Positions 33,685-45,880 of a stretch of DNA of 64,000 nucleotides are shown here, one piece after another. Origin of the DNA: Zeugodacus cucurbitae (lineage: Eukaryota > Arthropoda > Insecta > Diptera > Tephritidae); assembly GCF_028554725.1 (NCBI RefSeq), contig NC_071670.1, forward strand, positions 69,849,001 through 69,913,000. Direction: 5' to 3'. Position numbers and translations under genes: made by a program. The notes beneath the pieces are model-generated. The model was not told the origin of the DNA. It saw only the letters and a program-made list of their open reading frames with translations, and did no database searches. Each line of letters starts with the position of its first letter. Position 1 is the first letter of the stretch.

Positions 33685-34290
33685 AACTATATATGTATGA
33701 ATATGACGGTTTCCATGTTTTTCTGCAGCGGGGTAAGATCGCATTAAGTTTGTCTTCGACAAATGGAAACGCGGCGTCGGCCACAAAAAAATGTGGAAAT
33801 CTGCTGTGTATACATTCCATAATAGAGGTCTTAGTGGTAGTAGCAATATGTTTCCCAAGAGTGCTTGACCAAAGGTAGTTGGCTGAAAAGCACATTGAAA
33901 TATAAATAAAATAAGGAAATTTTGTAAATCATTTAATGTTACCTCCGTCACTTTATCCGCGATAGCTACTAATGCTGCTAGACGTAAAGTAAACCTACAT
34001 CGCAGGTTAACGTTGCATGTTTTCGTGGTCGAATAACAGCTGCATACATACATATATGCTTCCCGACAACCGCACCAACACAGTTGGTTACATTCCACAG
34101 TTTTAAAAGGTTCTAATCAGCAGCAATGTGTTTATATTGTGCGGTAGTCGGCATTTCTAAGCTATTTCGGGGACAAATGTAACCAGAGTATTTCACATGT
34201 TTCAAGTACGATATTCCGCACTGTTGTCTTCCCTAATTTATGCATCGACGCTACGACCTCAACAGGTGTTCCATGAGCGAAGTACCTGAA
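33685..34290 (-). pseudogene. PIF/Harbinger transposase remnant (HARBI1/ALP1-like)
   Basis: Reading the minus strand, the first block is YFAHGTPVEVVAS then MHKLGKTTVRNIVLETC and EILWLHLSPK, the usual helix-turn-helix region of Harbinger transposases. Stops follow. Then comes NCVGAVVGKHI at about 34060-34099, where the family has a catalytic aspartate (GA.DGKH) that is valine here. A further trace CDVG...SDGG is broken by stops. Then FGQALLGNILLLPLRP (33850-33873 region) is followed by a frameshift to FPHFFVADAAFP (about 33765-33790), the block around a later catalytic position. There are several stops, at least two frame changes and a lost catalytic residue, so this is a dead copy. Its upstream end is cut at 34303 by a high-copy repeat. 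No terminal repeats were identified. Confidence 0.78.
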
Positions 34291-34302
34291 AATAAATAAA
34301 AA

Positions 34303-34760
34303 ACAATTAAGGAAGGGCTAAGTTAGGGTGTAACCGAATATTTTATACTCTCGCATTTTGTTTATGTAATTCTATTATGACAAAACACTAATGAGGCCAT
34401 ACATTCGGCATAAACTCCACAAAAATAGCGTAAATATTTTATATTATATATAAATCATTAGTTATGGTAGATATGTGGGACTTCAAAATTGTGGAATAGT
34501 GAAAGTGGGTTTGGTTGCGAATTGAATTCTCGTATTTGCAAGAGATTGAATTGGATTTCCAAGGAAATGGTTCGAACCGAATTTCGTTGGAATTAGTCAA
34601 GTAACTTCTGCGATATGGCCCATTTCAGACTTTGTTTACGAATTAGAGTGCATCCTGACAATAAATTTCAGGTTTCTGTTGTTTTTTCGAAGTGAATCCA
34701 TTCTCAGCACATATTGGCAGAAAGGAGGCTTAAATTTAATTAAACCGTTTCACTTAGAAA
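34303..34760 (+). repeat. high-copy fly repeat, second copy
   Basis: It starts ACAATTAAGGAAGGGCTAAG then TTAGGGTGTAACCGAA and TTTTATACTCTCGCA, a repeat head that I recognise as very abundant in tephritid-type genomes. The right boundary is only approximate. It truncates the Harbinger remnant. Confidence 0.6.
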
Positions 34761-35036
34761 AATTTATGAAAAATTAATTTTTTTAATAAAACTAATTGGA
34801 TTTTTATAATATTTTTGTTTGTTTTGTATTTTATGATGTAATTTTCAAAATGATTTTGTTTGATAATTTTGACTTTAATAAAAAATTTTCAACCTCCGAA
34901 AGTAGTGGTATTGCATACCACAAATTGCAAATATCTTACTCCAAAGCATACAATCGTGCTAGTTTGAAGAGATTTAAAATAACTGTAGTGCAATGAAATA
35001 CTAGGTGCTGCTGAGCTGAACTTATAAAACTGTTTA

Positions 35037-35141
35037 CTACCTAACTCTTCGCTTGTTTTGGTACATACTTGAGAAGGAGTTGACGCTGTTAACGACACAC
35101 AACAGGAATAAGACGCCGGCAGCAAGACCAGCGGTGCACAT
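35037..35141 (-). CDS. candidate small secreted peptide or first exon
   Basis: An ATG at 35141 (in-frame TAG three codons upstream) opens 34 codons with a convincing signal peptide (MCTAGLAAGVLFLLCVVNSV, then NSFSS) and GC-rich third positions. It either ends at TAG (35037-35039) as a tiny protein or splices at AA|GTATGT inside codon 25, with possible acceptors about 50 bases on. On the opposite strand a long frame (35020-35425) without any early ATG is also GC-rich at third positions and cysteine-rich (DHCSFCGRF, YIFCPDSSRC). Only one can be real. A TATAAAA at 35023 lies on the plus strand. Confidence 0.3.
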   Translation of the reverse strand: MCTAGLAAGVLFLLCVVNSVNSFSSMYQNKRRVR

Positions 35142-35429
35142 TCTCTGCTACATATTCGCCTATACTACACTCCAAATCGTTGTCTTCGATCTCGACCACT
35201 GCAGCTTTTGCGGCCGCTTTGACTTATTACTGCAGCCTCAATATATCTTCTGTCCGGATTCTTCCCGCTGCCCACACCAGAAAGAAAACTGTAACCTACT
35301 TCTAGGTGTTAGAGCTGACGATAAGTGCTGCAATGAAAGGCAAAGCAAATATATTTTTGTGAAATTAGTTGCAATGAAATATGAACATCAAAGAAATAAG
35401 AAAGAAAGAAGAATATTCAGAATGTAAAC

Positions 35430-38400
35430 ACAAATCTTCGGAAGCATGAAAAATGTGGAAGAATGATTGTACTTTTTGGCAATGCTGCTATTTGTTATTG
35501 ATTTTATTGTTGTTGTTACTGCGGTGGGTTTGATAAAAATTTGCGTTCTCGCATGCGCTTGACATTCTTTATTTGTATTTGCCCATATTGATATGACACT
35601 TTGACACGCTGCCATTGCGACAAAACAAATTAATGAAAAAGTGTTTGATTTCTCTCGAATACAAAGCGACTCTGGTCGCTGACTTGTTATTTGCTGGCGA
35701 ATATCAATTGAATATCTCAAATATTTTTTAATATTTCACCTTTACCACACACTTGTTTTGTTGTTGAGTAATAATATATTGTGAATAATAAGAAAATCGT
35801 GTTTAAACCACCGAATCAATACTTGATTGAAATTTTGCTATCGAGAACAATTCAATTCATTTGTTGTTTAACTTTCCATTGTTATCAGTAATTATGGTTT
35901 ACTTGGGCGAATATAATATTTTCGACCATCATTTATTGTCCTTTTTTGTAAGTTTGATATATTTTAGCATAAATGTTCCGAGAATTTTTTAATTGCAATA
36001 TTATTGTTGCTGTGTTAGAAATATAGATTGGTATAAATGAAAACCTCACTTCCATGGTCTATGCTTTTTTAAACATTTATTCTTCAACTGGCTAACCACT
36101 TTTCGGTCCCCTGATACAGTAAAATATAGGATTGACATAAAAAGGGCCGTTTAATAATGTAACTTCAGCTCAATTGCTTGATAGTACTATTCCCACTGAT
36201 TTTCAGTATTAGTACTTCGATATTTCAAATTTGTACGGTTCGTCCTCACTTTTCAGGATATAGGAATTTGTATATTGAATAAATGCTTCTTCCCAAACCG
36301 CCATATTTTTTCGTGAACTACATAGTGATCAGTCTGTGCACAATATAAGAACACTTTTCTTTCTTAGAAATTGTGATCAGTCAAAATATTTGTATTAAAG
36401 TTATGAACCTTTTGGAAATATTTTTGTGTTTTTACTTAGCGTTGCTCGCTATCGATCTAGCTACTTTCAATGTGTTTTAAAAAAATTTTTGCAAAATTTT
36501 TAAAAATGGTTTGGGTATAATAAGAGCATTTGCAATATCAATGAATATCAAAAATTTTAATTTAATTTAAAAAATTAAGTATCACTCTGATATTTAGTCT
36601 GCAGTCTCTGAGGTATTAGTCTGCAGTTCACAAAAAATTGTTAAAATTATCAAATAAAGTGACAGGAATCAGCGAGGAATAAAGCGAGGCAATCAAACTA
36701 CACGAGCGAAAAGAAAAATTCACAATTAAGCATTTGCTTGTGTATTAGTATGTGTGAGAGGCAAAAACAACACAAAACAACATTGATAAATGACCTCAAG
36801 CGCCAATAGCCGTTGAATATTTGGCACTTTCCGTCCGAATGCACAAAAAATTTGGCTTTAATATCTAAAGCCGCTTGCTGTTGTTGTTATTGATTAAGCG
36901 TGAAAATGGCCAGATAATGAAAAACAAAAAACAACATTAGCACGTTAATTGAAACTGTCGAGATGTCAATACGCATTTACCCACATGTGATTAGGCTTAA
37001 TTGTAGATTTTGATAAATGATGGCAGATAAAATCTTTATTTTTTATGGATTTCATTTGAAGGTAGATGTTTATGGTAGTATTCAGGGAATTGCTGAAGCG
37101 TTAGTATGTAACAATTTTCTTGAAAAATATAGTGTTTGGAAGCTACTTCCACAGGTAAGTTAAGCCAGTTTAACAATTATTCACTATACGATGCCTCTGG
37201 TGGCTGCTTGAACTCTTCTCTAGAAATTTTGGACGTTAATAAAGTCTAAATTAGCCGAATTACTTTATCATATCAACTAAATATGTCATATTATATTAAC
37301 AAAATATGTTTATACTCTTTTGGTTGCACTTTAAAAGCATCACCTTCCCCACAACAACTGCATATGTGAGCAAAAATTGTTGCTTTTTTGCGGCAACAGC
37401 ACACATTCAGCAAGTCACAGCTGTTGTTCTAAACTAAAAATACCCAAAAGACAAGCACAAGTAGGGCTATAGGCAATTTTCTTGGCTTATTTGCATGCAC
37501 TTCCGCTGCTTCTGTGCCACCGACAGGAAACGGATGCAAACTCTTCTACAAATTCACTTAAATGTCATTTCGGTGCTCGAAGCATCTGCCATTTCGGCAA
37601 TTAGGTGTGTGTGTGTGCACAAATTTGTTTTGTTTCGCCTTCTGCTGTTGTCTGCTGCATGGTTATACCTTCGTAAAACTTGGCAGCGCATGACATACGA
37701 GTACGTGCCTTGCAGGCAATAACATACGAATTTTGGAGTTGCCAAAAATGCAAGGCATCTCTGTGGGGAAAGGAAATAGTTGCAGAAAAATTGGGTTTTT
37801 AATTTTGCATTTTTTTTTTTTTATTTATTTTTATTGTTTTTGAATACACCAAGCATCTTTTATTTGAAAGTACTTCACTTATTTTTTCGAACATCAGTCT
37901 TTTTCAAATCCTTTTAATTAACATCTTCATTCAATATAACTTGCTTTATTGTGCAATTACAGCACTAAAAACAGCTGAATAATTTTTTTTCTGCACCTTT
38001 GTCTTTAATCTTATTCTATTAGTACGGCGACGAAATTGCGTAGAGCATATTTTCGTACTCAATTTTGATATCACTCAGAATTTTTCGAATTTTGTCTTCA
38101 AAAGTATTGTAATGCAAGACGCCACTAGAATTTGAGTTTAGACAGTTTCTGAGATTAGGGTTGACCAATAGTTTCCAATCTTGGCTACATATACCACAGT
38201 ATGTGTGAGTAGTAAATACTAAGGTGCTACATGTGGTATGAGTAACTTTTAAAATTAAAAATTAATATTTTAATTTACAAATTATATATCTGATGAAAAG
38301 CAGAAGAATAAGTTGAAAGATATATACTGAATCACATAACATTAAAAGCCATTAAGATATTAATTTTACGATTTTCTTTTAATAAAAACCCTTTCAACTA

Positions 38401-40179
38401 ACAAAAAACAAATAGTTATTAGTCCAAAAATACATAATAAAAAACTTCACTAAAATCACCAAACCCTTCCTCAATTGCTTACCATAATCATCAAATCATA
38501 ATAATTATATTTTTAACTGCTAGATATTTGCGACGCAGCTAATTTGCAAAAATCAGTCACAAAGCATTGGAGAACTACCACTAAAACACCGACAGCGACT
38601 ATTTCAACTTCTCCATGTTCTTCCAACAACAAATTCTTCGTACTTTGGAAAAGTTCGCCTTGACCTGACAGTTGCACGGAAATAATTGCCAGTGCCGGTG
38701 CGAGTTGCATTGCAATAAAGTTTTATGCACGCGCAATTTCTTCCTTCCTGCTGGCATAAAAGCCGGCGAAAATGAATAAAGTTTGGATTATCATTTTGGG
38801 CGTCATGTCCTTATGGTCGCGGCGGCCGGTGTTAATGTGCGACGGGGACCGAACTGGTGATTTCCTTTGATTTCAATGGTAAACTCTTTGGCTTGACTTG
38901 CAGGCGAAATTTTTCTTAAGTTCGCGAAAACAAGATGAGTAAAAAAATTGCAGTGAACACAAATTACTTAGTGGGGTATTTGGAGAGTTTGAAAGAAAAA
39001 ATAAATATTGTTATATGAGAGCTAAGTTTCTTTGAAAAGTTAACAGAAATAGCTTCGAATTATTTAATTTTCGTTTGCTAAAAAAATAAATGTGACACAC
39101 AAAATGACATCGGAGTTAATTAAGTTTTCTGGCGCAACGCCGGCTAAAATTTTATTGCTACCATCCTCATAAGTAGCTGAGCTTAAACTCTCACGTGATT
39201 ATCTTTGCTTCAACCAGCCGTGCTACTTGTCATTTTGCTTTGCAACCATTTTCCGTTATTGGCATTATCGTTTATTGATCCTGCATCCTTGCGCACAACA
39301 ACAACAAAACCTTATGCTTTTATTGCCGCTCGCTCTCAATCTTCATTTCTTCGTTTGATGTATGTGGAAAATATTTTAATTACTTTGGATATTGGCTGCT
39401 GGCAGCACTTGACCGAGCAGGCTGCCGGAATTGCATACATACATACATGGCTGTGGCACGATTGCCATCATAAACACTTTAGCATGAACACCTTCAGGAA
39501 ATATGACAAATTTTCTTCATTCACATATAAAATACAAGCCACACGTTTCTTTCACCTCCACTTTCCACATCTACTGAATATATGTATATCCTATATTGGA
39601 GTCCTTTTCGATTTCGCCATTTTCCTGTACACATATGCACCCACAAACGAGTGTGTGTTCTAATATCCAAGAATGTGTGTCAATTATGCAAGCTGAGCAT
39701 TCATTCGTGTTTAATTGCTTTCAATATATTCACCTGCGCTAGCGCGCCTGCATCGAATCGGTAAAGCTCTGTGTGCTTGCAGCATTTCGCATCTGAAATA
39801 TCCGACTGAATTATGTCTTTCTCACACGTGCAAGGGAATGGCTGCACATTAGGTACATATGTATTGGGGCTTCATGTAAACATTATTTCGTGTTGCTTAG
39901 CTCGTAAATTCGTATGAAATGTCAAATAAAATGCTTCTGCACTAAATTCTAAGCCAAAATTCATTGAGAAAGGCTCTGCATGTGGTGAACGCAATTTCAA
40001 ATAATTTTATTATATAAATATATTTTATGTTTTATGTACATGGTTTTGTTCAAAAGGGCAAATGTTATTGGAAATCAGGTACTAGTTACCCTGAGTGTGA
40101 GAAGTGTCAGAAATGAGGGACTCTTCGGTCACATGTGAATATATTATTCAAGGTATACCTTCGGTATTTATTTGAGCGA
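35430..40179. other. no confident gene
   Basis: Mostly AT-rich. Weak hints, all on the plus strand: an ATG-ATG frame 37017-37154 ending at a perfect CAG|GTAAGT; an ATG at 38771 with a hydrophobic start (MNKVWIIILGVMSLW) and a possible 57-bp intron; and an open frame at 39205-39663 without an early ATG. None can be built into a gene. CA and TG runs occur near 37607-37618. Confidence 0.45.
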
Positions 40180-40390
40180 GATTCTCTTCTTGATTGTGTC
40201 AGCCTTCTTAAGCCATTGAAAAGAGGAGACAGCTTACAAGCTGAAGGTATTTATTATACTGGGCTTTGGCGAGAAGATTTTGGGAGTCTCTTACAAAACA
40301 GAAACGAACATGAGCTCTACCGCGTCATGGATATAGTTAAGCGTATAAAAACACAACGAATGCATGTAAAGGTCATGAATATCGAGTGAG
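40180..40390 (+). pseudogene. non-LTR retrotransposon RT C-terminal fragment
   Basis: A short frame reads HELYRVMDIVKRIKTQRMH, which corresponds to the ELYDLYDDIDIVQRIKRQRL segment of the RTE-type protein at 21735-24725. It is preceded by KRGDSLQAEG, resembling the RQGDSL reverse-transcriptase block. The sequence between these blocks is mostly missing and the RWLGHVVRM tail is degraded. It is an old, internally deleted fragment, diverged from the intact copy in this window. Confidence 0.5.
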
Positions 40391-43300
40391 CTCTAATCAC
40401 CTTATTATCTTCTAAGATTAAAGAAACAGAAGACTTTTGTCCATTTTTGATATAAAAGTTTACTGTAACTAGTCCTGTAACTATGAATTCCCTTCTATTT
40501 CAGTTTCACTGTGCAATGGAAATATGTCTTACTCATGCTTATTGCTGCCGGCTTTCAGTAAATTTGGCAGCCTTTACAACGCATCGAAATTGCCAATCAT
40601 TCAGCGAAGAATGGTCAAGCGAAAATAGAGCGTAATGGCAATTTTGATTTCGGCCGTCCGGAGAGCTGTCAATCTTTGTGAGCAGGCTTATTAAATACGC
40701 TAAATTGACAGCTATTGGCAACTGACAGACGATGATAAAGGAGTGAGGAAAAAAAAAACAACAACAAAAAGGTTACAGAAAGGAGAAGTCAAGCGCTGGT
40801 AATGAAAAGGGCGGAATGATATGGGGAGCGGTCGTGTCAGTTTACAAATTTGAGTGCAATGAGAGGATGGATCGGGTGAGAGTGCTGGAAATGAATTGTA
40901 AATGGTTTCGATTTGCAAATAAAAATTTCAAACATAACCGGTTGCTAAAAACTAACATTTTTTTTCACAAAACGATAGTCAAATAGAGGGTGGATTTCAG
41001 TAGCGGCGGCGTGTGTCAATGTCGGCACTGTTGCAGAAGAAGACACGCCTGAAAGCATGCTAGAGTCACGCGCACAAATCAAACAGAAGATATGAGGAGA
41101 CTCAAACAATTGCAATAGCAGTTTCATACACACACATGTACATTTATAGTAAGTCCCCCTGCCTCTCTGAGCGTTTAGTGAACTTTGAAGCAGCGGATTT
41201 GCATATTGAGGACGAAGAGCTCGCATGACATAAACGAAAGGAAAATGGCAGAAATAAGCGAGCGAAAACAAACGTTAACAAAAGCAATTTGACGGTGGAG
41301 AGAGGGGGAGTGTGAGTGAGAGCGAGGAGCAGCTCGAAGCCAAATATGACGAAAAATTTCATAAAACACTGGAAATATTGCGCTACAAAGCAGAAAGCAA
41401 AAAGCAAAGCAAAAGGCGGACATGGAGAACAATGTCAACGACATCGACTTCAACGGCGACGGACACTAAGTGCACTGACATACATCAAACAAACGACAAA
41501 AGCGCTGAACAATGCCCAGACAGTCGTGGCCAACAACAGCACACATACACACGCATATGTATGTCACTGGTAAAAGCTGCAAATGCACATATATTTATTA
41601 TCATATATATTTAATATAATGTCAGTGTGTGTGTGTGTTGAACTCCTCATACACGAATCTATGTTGCTTGCACTGAAAATACTTGAAGCGCAAATATATT
41701 AAAACTGGCAAAGAAGTAGTTGAAGTAGAGTGTGAGTGTGTGTGTAAAGCGCATTTCAGCAGGGGTGTTTTAAAGTCCACTTGGAGGCTCATGACCGAAT
41801 AACAATTTTCTTTGTAGGACTTTTGGGGCGAAACCAATTAAAATTTGATGATTTTGTAATGTCACTCGCGCACTCTTCGATGCCAGCGTTGAACTTATGT
41901 ACGTGAGTGTGTGTTTGTGCGGTGGTTGGAGGAGACATTTTAAGCTGTTAAAACATAAAAGTATTCTTTGATGCTTTTTTAATAATACTTAAAATGTTTG
42001 TGAAATGCTGCAGGTTGTTTAAATATATACTTTTAATTTACAATTTTTTTATTTACAATTAAACTGAAGAAGAAGAGGAAGACATTTTTGTCTATTTCTA
42101 TTTATATATCAAGTATTTTTCTTGAAATAAAGTCGAGTGGCTTGATTCAGATATGAAAATGTATGTCTAAACAGTCTCTTGGAAACTTCTTAACATCTTT
42201 ATCTGGACTCTACGGGTCATCGGGCATCGTACAAGCCATTTCTGGTACAAAGTGGAAGATGAACGTGTCGACTTTCAACAAAAATATATATTTTCTATAT
42301 TTGATTTAAAATAATGCTACCAATTGATTTTTATTAAAAATTCCAACCTCTTTTTCCAATTTAGTCAAGCAATTACCATACATTTTAAACAATTGTAACA
42401 TAAATGTTATTACTTTTAATCGAATATCGCCGAATATTCATATTTTAGGTTGTAATATTCCCTATACCTTAATTCTATAGGATTTCTAGGTAATATTTAA
42501 ATAAAATTTATTAATTGTTTTTTGTGTTTTTCTTTACCAACAACTACAAACAACAAACATGAAGTTGTTTACGCCTCCAACGGCCCACACATGTAACTAA
42601 GAACCCCTTGCCAACACTGAGATGTCACTGGCCTCTGCCACACACACCCCCATGCACAGACAGACACACCCACACACTCGGTTAATCATAAATTCAAATA
42701 ATCAACAAATGTTTAGTGAAAAGCAAACGAAAAATGCACGAACTCTCTGCGCGGCAGCACTTCTTTTCTTTTTTTCTTCTTTTTGTTTTTGTGTGACATA
42801 TTAAGCTCATTGAAGTGGCATAAATTTGTATCACCCGAAGCTCAACAATGCGGATTTCACTTCACTACTTCTTCTACTATATATTTGCTCATTACATACA
42901 GTACTGTGCGTGTGTTTGTATGCAGAAGAATAGTACAATGTCTGACAAGTGACTGCTACATGCCACATGCCATGCATGGAACCACACAACAAGAATCCGA
43001 ACTAACAGTACATTCCATAGAGTGAAGTGAAATTGAAAAATATGTGGTGGCCACTCGAAGCGCAGTGTCTGAAGCGCGAAGTTGGCGCCTAAAAGCATGC
43101 TTCATGGCATTTCGGGTGTGTGAGTGCGAATATGGAGTGGAGAGCTCTTGCAGGTACTTGCAAGTAGGTGCGCGCAAATAAACATGTGGCATAACAAAAG
43201 AATAGGGTGCATGGAGAAGTAAACGTATAGAAAACAACAACAAAATACTTGCGGCACTCTTTGAAATACAAAAAAATATATGCGAGTACCCGGAAGACGT

Positions 43301-44172
43301 ATGGGAAGGCTTAACCGGAAGCTGTTGAATTTACCAGGAGGTGCACAGCTATGACATCTAATTTTTCACTCTACTAAATCCTAAATACACACAGGGCTGA
43401 GACAGTTTTGGCGAAGTGAAAATAAATGAGCGAACTTAAAGATGAGAATAACTAAAGAAGTGGTTCTCGTGGATATATATTTATAGGTGGCAACGCCGTT
43501 TATATATAGATTTTCTAACTCAAAATACAATAAATTTTTATTTTCCAAAGAATTAATTTGAAAGAGTGAAAGAAATATAATAGATCTGGTGTCAAAGAAC
43601 AAAATTTAAGAAGGACATGAAATTGTTTTCAGAAGTGTTTTACATTCAAAATTCCTCCTCATTATTCCTCTTTCTTTAATTTCTTCCAACAATAAATACT
43701 TAAAGAAATCCCGTTAATTCCTGCGCAAACTTTACGCAAATTTCTTAAAGAAGTTTGCTAAAGTTCAGCATTCTGCGTCCTGTGTTGCCACTCTTTAACG
43801 CTAACAAGCAGCTACAACAACAAGAACAATAAATTTAAAAAAGTATTGGTAACAACGGCAGTGACAAGTGTTGTACGAAGAAGTGATGTCAGTGGAATGG
43901 CACAACATGCAACTTAACTGGCCGTTGGAAGTGACAAAGCGGCGCAGAAGAGCTGAAAATCACAAAGAGAAGAAAAACTCAAATAGACACATTACAACTT
44001 TCTACGGTTGCTGGTACGCCATGTAACGGTAATAGAGTTTAAGGCGCAAACTTTTATATTTTCTAAAATATTTAGTAAAGATTTTAATATTATGATGCTA
44101 ATACACATCATTCTCTATCGATTTAGTCTAGCAATATATAATATTATGATATTATTATTATATCTATACTAC
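40391..44172. other. no gene seen
   Basis: The plus strand at 41250-41560 and the minus strand nearby are purine/pyrimidine-skewed and so contain many overlapping open frames, none with coding support. CA/TG microsatellites occur at 41625-41640, 41730-41744 and 42640-42680. The rest is AT-rich. Confidence 0.5.
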
Positions 44173-44265
44173 TATTAAAAAGAGGAAAGATTTGTATGTA
44201 TGTTTGTAATGAAGAAACTCTAAAACTACTTTGCCAATTTCAAAATTTTTTTCACAATTCGAAAG
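44173..44265 (+). repeat. dispersed-repeat terminus, copy 1 (partner 45793-45880)
   Basis: ACTATTAAAAAGAGGAAAGA, then TTTGTATGTATGTTTGTAATGA-like, AAACTACT and GATTTCAAAA-like sequence recurs almost unchanged at 45793-45880 in the same orientation. The two copies bracket the complex repeat block 44266-45792. Confidence 0.65.
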
Positions 44266-44489
44266 CTACGTTCACCTCGAGTAACATAGGCTATATTTAT
44301 TGTTACAATCTAAACTTTCTGGAAATAGTTCCCATCTGAAACTGAAAATCGTCAAAATATTAGAAACATACAAGCTCGCTTCATAATCGGAGAGAAAGAC
44401 ATCGGACACCAAAGACTAGAGGTCTTAAAGAAGATTTAGCTCATTACAAATAAAATAATGTTATTAAAGAGAGTATACTAGTTTTGTTC

Positions 44490-44925
44490 ACATAACGGTT
44501 GTTTGTAAGTCCTAAAACTGAACGAGTTACGTATAAGGTTCAATAGTATATACCAAAGTTATCAAGGTGCCGAGTAAAGTTCAAATCCGGACGTCTGTCT
44601 GTCCTTCCGTGCAAGCTGTAACTTGAGTACAAATTGAAATATCTTAATGAAACTTGGAGCACGTGTTTCTTGGTACCAAAAGAAGGTTAAGTTCAAATAT
44701 GGGCGAAATCAGACCACTGCCACGCCCACAAAATGGTGATAACTGAAAACCTATAAAGAGCTATAACTAAGCCATAAATTAAGCTATGAAAGTGATTGTT
44801 CTAGGAAGGGGTATATTTGGATGTAATTTTTTGGGAAAGTGGGCGTAACCGTGTCCCCTACTAAGTTTTTTGTACATATCTCGTAAACCACTAAAGATAT
44901 GTCAACGAAACGTTCAGGAGTCGTT
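44490..44925 (+). repeat. high-copy non-coding fly repeat (interior)
   Basis: It contains CATAACGGTTGTTTGTAAGT, then GTCTGTCTGTCCTTCCGTGC, CCACTGCCACGCCCACAAAA and TTGTACATATCTCG, a series I recognise from high-copy repeats of higher flies. No coding capacity. It runs directly into the CACGTG minisatellite. Confidence 0.55.
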
Positions 44926-45305
44926 ATCACGTGACCTTGAAATAACCTCACGTGGTCAGAGTGTGGTCATTGACCTCACTCAAATATGTAAACAAAAAAA
45001 TCACGTGACCTTGAAATGACATCACGGGGGGTCATTGACCTCACTGAAATATGTAAACAAAAATATCACGTGATCTTGAAATGTCATCACGTGATCAGGA
45101 TAGGGTCATTGACCTGTAAACAAAAATAACGCGTGATCTTGAAATGACATCACGTGATCAGGGTAGGGTCATTGACCTATAAACAAAAATATCGCGTGAT
45201 CTTGAAATGTCATCACGTGATCAGGGTAGGATCATTGACCTGTAAACAAAAATATCACGTGATCTTGAAATGTCATCACGTGATCAGGGTGGGGTCATTG
45301 ACCTC
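44926..45305 (+). repeat. six-unit minisatellite rich in CACGTG and TGACCT
   Basis: Units begin at about 44927, 45001, 45066, 45129, 45192 and 45255. Spacings are 74, 65, 63, 63 and 63 bp. A standard unit reads TCACGTGATCTTGAAATGTC, ATCACGTGATCAGGGT, then GGGTCATTGACCTGTAAACA. Nine CACGTG palindromes are intact (44928, 44949, 45002, 45067, 45088, 45151, 45214, 45256, 45277), and each unit carries one TCATTGACCT. CACGTG is the E-box bound by bHLH factors, and TGACCT is a nuclear-receptor half-site. Whether the array has any regulatory role is unknown. Confidence 0.85.
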
Positions 45306-45560
45306 ATGGGGTAACCGGACATAATGTTACCGGAACCGGAAATGGGGCATCCGGAACCGTACATGGATAAATATGTTGCCGCAACCGGATATGGGGAAAC
45401 GGGATATGAACGATAGAACCTGACATGTGTTTCCGGAACCGGAAATAGGATGACTGAATATTGGTCACTACTGAACTGGAAGTGGGGCATCCGGAAACGG
45501 AATGAGCCAACTGGAACCAGATATGGTTCCATACGGATGTTCGATATAGAGCGGACGGAC
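45306..45560 (+). repeat. degenerate CCGGAA-rich repeat
   Basis: Directly after the minisatellite, variants of CCGGAACCGGAAATGGGGCA recur irregularly (for example near 45330, 45376, 45430, 45484 and 45510), with roughly 25-bp and 50-bp spacing. The block is GC-richer than its surroundings. Open frames in it on the minus strand are a by-product of the repetition. Confidence 0.6.
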
Positions 45561-45792
45561 GGGTGTGGAAACTGGACATGTAACGTCCCTTCTCCAGAAA
45601 GTGCTTAGTGACGGAAGCAGCGTCAGCATCAGAGCTTAACATAAATGCTTCCTGTTCATGGAAGACCTCCGTTTGCATCATATCCGCTTCCGTTATGAGA
45701 CTTCCGTTTCCTGTAATCGTTATCTTTATTGGTGTAAAGTTTTATTCCGTTATCTTCATCAGTATGTATGTATGTATATATATTATACTATT

Positions 45793-45880
45793 ATAAAGAG
45801 GAAAGTTTTGTATGTATGTTTGTAATGAATAAACTCAAAAACTACTATGCCGATTTCAAAAATTCTTTCACATAAAAATG
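45793..45880 (+). repeat. dispersed-repeat terminus, copy 2
   Basis: Near-identical to 44173-44265 (GAGGAAAG, TTTGTATGTATGTTTGTAAT, AAACTACT). A (TATG)n run precedes it at about 45763-45779. Confidence 0.65.

Noticed and set aside
45284..45681. Two overlapping minus-strand ORFs rich in Pro, Phe and Ser
   Set aside because: They lie inside the degenerate CCGGAA array; the open frame follows from repeated units without stops, not from a gene.
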